Assembly: GCA_026986085.1 (NCBI GenBank)
Contig: JALSPE010000143.1
Location: forward strand, 1 to 7,768
Source of the DNA: Campylobacteraceae bacterium
GTDB taxonomy: Bacteria > Campylobacterota > Campylobacteria > Campylobacterales > Sulfurovaceae
Direction: 5' to 3'
Length of the DNA stretch: 7,768 nucleotides
Positions 6,691 to 7,768 of the stretch are shown here, one piece after another; positions within the stretch are counted from its first letter, which is position 1; each line of letters begins with the position of its first letter. Below the pieces are notes generated by a model. That model was not told where the DNA came from. It ran no database searches and saw nothing but the letters and a program-made list of their open reading frames with translations. A program made the translations under genes and the position numbers.

Positions 6691-6704
6691 GCGAATGAAT
6701 TCGC
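6691..6704. repeat. Palindrome 3, inverted GAATGAATTC-core hairpin
   Basis: GCGAAT (6691-6696) and ATTCGC (6699-6704) are perfect reverse complements around GA, a 6-bp stem. The 12-mer CGAATGAATTCG (6692-6703) is the exact reverse complement of CGAATTCATTCG (6647-6658) in palindrome 1, so the two form an inverted pair with a 33-bp spacer that holds palindrome 2. Confidence 0.75.
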
Positions 6705-6709
6705 ATCAT

Positions 6710-6725
6710 AATAGATATATCTATT
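6710..6725. repeat. Palindrome 4, AATAGATATATCTATT
   Basis: This is a perfect 16-bp palindrome, mostly A+T. On the plus strand it is followed by TTG only, giving TTTT in all (6724-6727), so it is at best a weak terminator for the bioD-pyrB-pabB transcript. It could equally be a DNA-binding site or part of the larger symmetrical cluster. Confidence 0.6.
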
Positions 6726-6758
6726 TTGTAATCTAAAAACTCACCCAAGTTTAATTTA

Positions 6759-7577
6759 CTACAATAAAAGCTCTTTTGCTAGATAGTTTGCAACGGCATC
6801 TTCATCGTTTGTATGGGGCAATACAACAGTTGCCAACTCTTTAAGTTCATCAATTGCATTTGCAACTGCAATTTTATTTTTAGCTAAATTAAACATACCA
6901 ATATCGTTATGACTATCACCAAATACGGTAGTTTGCGATATATCTACACCTTCTATCTCTTCTAAAGTTTTAAGTGCATGTGCTTTGTCTCCTTTTGGGT
7001 CTAAAATGGTTGTAAAATAGCAATCAAAATAGGGGTCTTTACTGCTTTTTACCTCTATACTTTTACCCAACACTTTTTTTAACTCTAAAGTTAAGGCATA
7101 TGCTTCATCTTTGGATGAGAGATATACAATTTTTAAGTTTTTATCCTTTGCAGTATGACTCTTTTTAGAGAATATTCTATTTCTATTTTTCATAGTTTTT
7201 AGTAACTCTTTTTGGTAACTATTTGCCTCTTTTGGGTAGTAGAATGTTTCGCCTTTATCTTCGTAAGCAACAATTAGTGGCTCTAGGTTTAGTAGAGTTT
7301 TTGATATATTTAAAATCTCGTCTCCTAACTCTTTGTTAATTGCTCTCATGCTAACAATTTCACCACTTGGCATAGCAATTATTGTGCCATCTAGTAAAAT
7401 CATAGGCTCTTGTAGATTTAACCCTTTAAGTAACTCTGTAACACCAGTATAGCTTCTTGCAGTTGCAACTGTCAATTTATTGTTTTTAGTGGCTTTGTTC
7501 CATACCTCTTTTGTGTAACTGCTTAGAGTTGTATCGCTTCTAAGTAGAGTAAAATCTAAATCACTTAAATATAGCAT
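6759..7577 (-). CDS. Cof-type HAD-IIB hydrolase, predicted sugar phosphatase
   Basis: This is a predicted cytoplasmic phosphatase of the haloacid dehalogenase superfamily, subclass IIB (Cof type). These enzymes usually act on sugar phosphates or other small phosphorylated metabolites; the substrate cannot be read from the sequence. In 272 residues, motif I is SDLDFTLL (5-12) with nucleophile Asp6 and acid/base Asp8, motif II lies in TVATARS (36-42), motif III is a lysine in DPKGDKAHAL (193-202), and motif IV is FGDSHNDIGMF (219-229). The C2B cap would fall at about 80-190. All catalytic positions are present. The start is the ATG at 7577, with AGGAG (7587-7583) at 5-nt spacing. That Shine-Dalgarno overlaps the stop codon of the gene upstream, 8 bp away, so the two are probably one operon and the neighbour may name the substrate. 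A narrower name such as mannosyl-3-phosphoglycerate phosphatase is possible but not supported here. Confidence 0.88.
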   Translation of the reverse strand: MLYLSDLDFTLLRSDTTLSSYTKEVWNKATKNNKLTVATARSYTGVTELLKGLNLQEPMILLDGTIIAMPSGEIVSMRAINKELGDEILNISKTLLNLEPLIVAYEDKGETFYYPKEANSYQKELLKTMKNRNRIFSKKSHTAKDKNLKIVYLSSKDEAYALTLELKKVLGKSIEVKSSKDPYFDCYFTTILDPKGDKAHALKTLEEIEGVDISQTTVFGDSHNDIGMFNLAKNKIAVANAIDELKELATVVLPHTNDEDAVANYLAKELLL

Positions 7578-7585
7578 TTATGCTC

Positions 7586-7768
7586 CTAAATATCTTCTTT
7601 AATATCATCTCTTCTCCAGTGTTTTGGGTCCAAAAATGTATCTTCATGTATATGGGCAAAAGAAGCTTTTACAGTTCTAAAGAGATTTTCGTGCGACTCT
7701 TCTAACTCTCTTAGCCACTCTTTTGTCTGAGCCCTGTTATAAGGCATTTTGGTAGCAATTTTCATTGC
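7586..7768 (-). CDS. C-terminal end of an unrecognised protein (runs off right edge)
   Basis: An open minus-strand frame enters from the right edge and ends at TAG (7588-7586), giving 60 visible residues from AMKIATKMPYNRAQTKEWLR to the end HWRRDDIKEDI. An in-frame ATG lies 3 bp from the edge, but with no upstream sequence it cannot be judged as a start, so this may be a small complete protein or, more likely, the tail of a larger one. The stretch is hydrophilic and charged, mostly helix-like (TKEWLRELEESHENLFRTV), with no membrane segment, cysteine cluster or recognisable motif. The 8-bp gap to the HAD gene and the Shine-Dalgarno overlapping its stop codon argue that it is real and co-transcribed. 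A sugar-metabolising enzyme such as a glycosyltransferase would fit next to a HAD-IIB phosphatase, but that is only a guess from context. Confidence 0.7.
   Translation of the reverse strand, partial: AMKIATKMPYNRAQTKEWLRELEESHENLFRTVKASFAHIHEDTFLDPKHWRRDDIKEDI

Larger units (their letters stand above)
6498..6758. other. Convergent intergenic region with a palindrome cluster
   Basis: This 261-bp gap lies between the convergent ends of pabB and the HAD phosphatase gene. I see no credible coding sequence, tRNA or promoter. The left half is plain AT-rich DNA with a tandem 8-mer. The right half (6644-6725) carries four short palindromes, including a GC-richer patch at 6637-6661 that stands out from its AT-rich surroundings. 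The arrangement is compatible with a bidirectional terminator region, a small mobile repeat remnant, or both. Confidence 0.85.

Noticed and set aside
6611..6708. TGATGC (6611-6616) and GCATCA (6703-6708) as terminal inverted repeats of an element
   Set aside because: Six-base matches at this distance are expected by chance, and no flanking target duplication is visible.
6644..6725. The palindrome series as a CRISPR array
   Set aside because: The units are not identical direct repeats. They differ in sequence and orientation, and there are no unique spacers of uniform length or cas genes.

Overview
The window is AT-rich bacterial chromosome, about two-thirds A+T by eye. Gene content, gene order and protein motifs fit a Campylobacterota (epsilonproteobacterial) genome. 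The evidence is the ATNTN-type P-loop of BioD, as remembered from Helicobacter BioD, a short PabB-type synthase with a PMKGT motif, and very tight gene packing. A Sulfurimonas/Sulfurovum/Arcobacter-like source is a guess; the genus cannot be read from the sequence alone.

Region by region: (1) Positions 1-3940, minus strand, hold one compact cluster transcribed in the order clpS, clpA, aat, tal. The genes overlap or lie 3 bp apart. ClpS (N-degron adaptor), ClpA (AAA+ unfoldase) and Aat (Leu/Phe-tRNA-protein transferase) make up the bacterial Leu/N-degron proteolysis route apart from the ClpP peptidase, which is not in the window. Transaldolase, from central carbon metabolism, is attached to the end of the cluster and runs off the left edge. 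(2) Positions 3941-4006 form a short divergent promoter region with a palindromic TATAATTATA that offers a -10 box to both strands. (3) Positions 4007-6497, plus strand, hold a biosynthetic cluster: bioD (biotin), pyrB (pyrimidines) and pabB (folate). The genes are 12 bp apart or overlap by 11 bp. (4) Positions 6498-6758 are a non-coding convergent gap. Within 82 bp it carries four palindromes spaced about 20-24 bp apart, two of them sharing a GAATTCATTC core in opposite orientation. (5) Positions 6759-7768, minus strand, hold a Cof-type HAD phosphatase, preceded by the C-terminal end of an unrecognised protein that enters from the right edge.

No complete mobile element, CRISPR array, tRNA or rRNA was seen. 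Most of the window is conserved housekeeping sequence. The parts most worth a second look are the palindrome cluster at 6644-6725, the altered substrate-pocket region of ClpS, the shared palindromic promoter, and the unidentified partner gene upstream of the HAD phosphatase.
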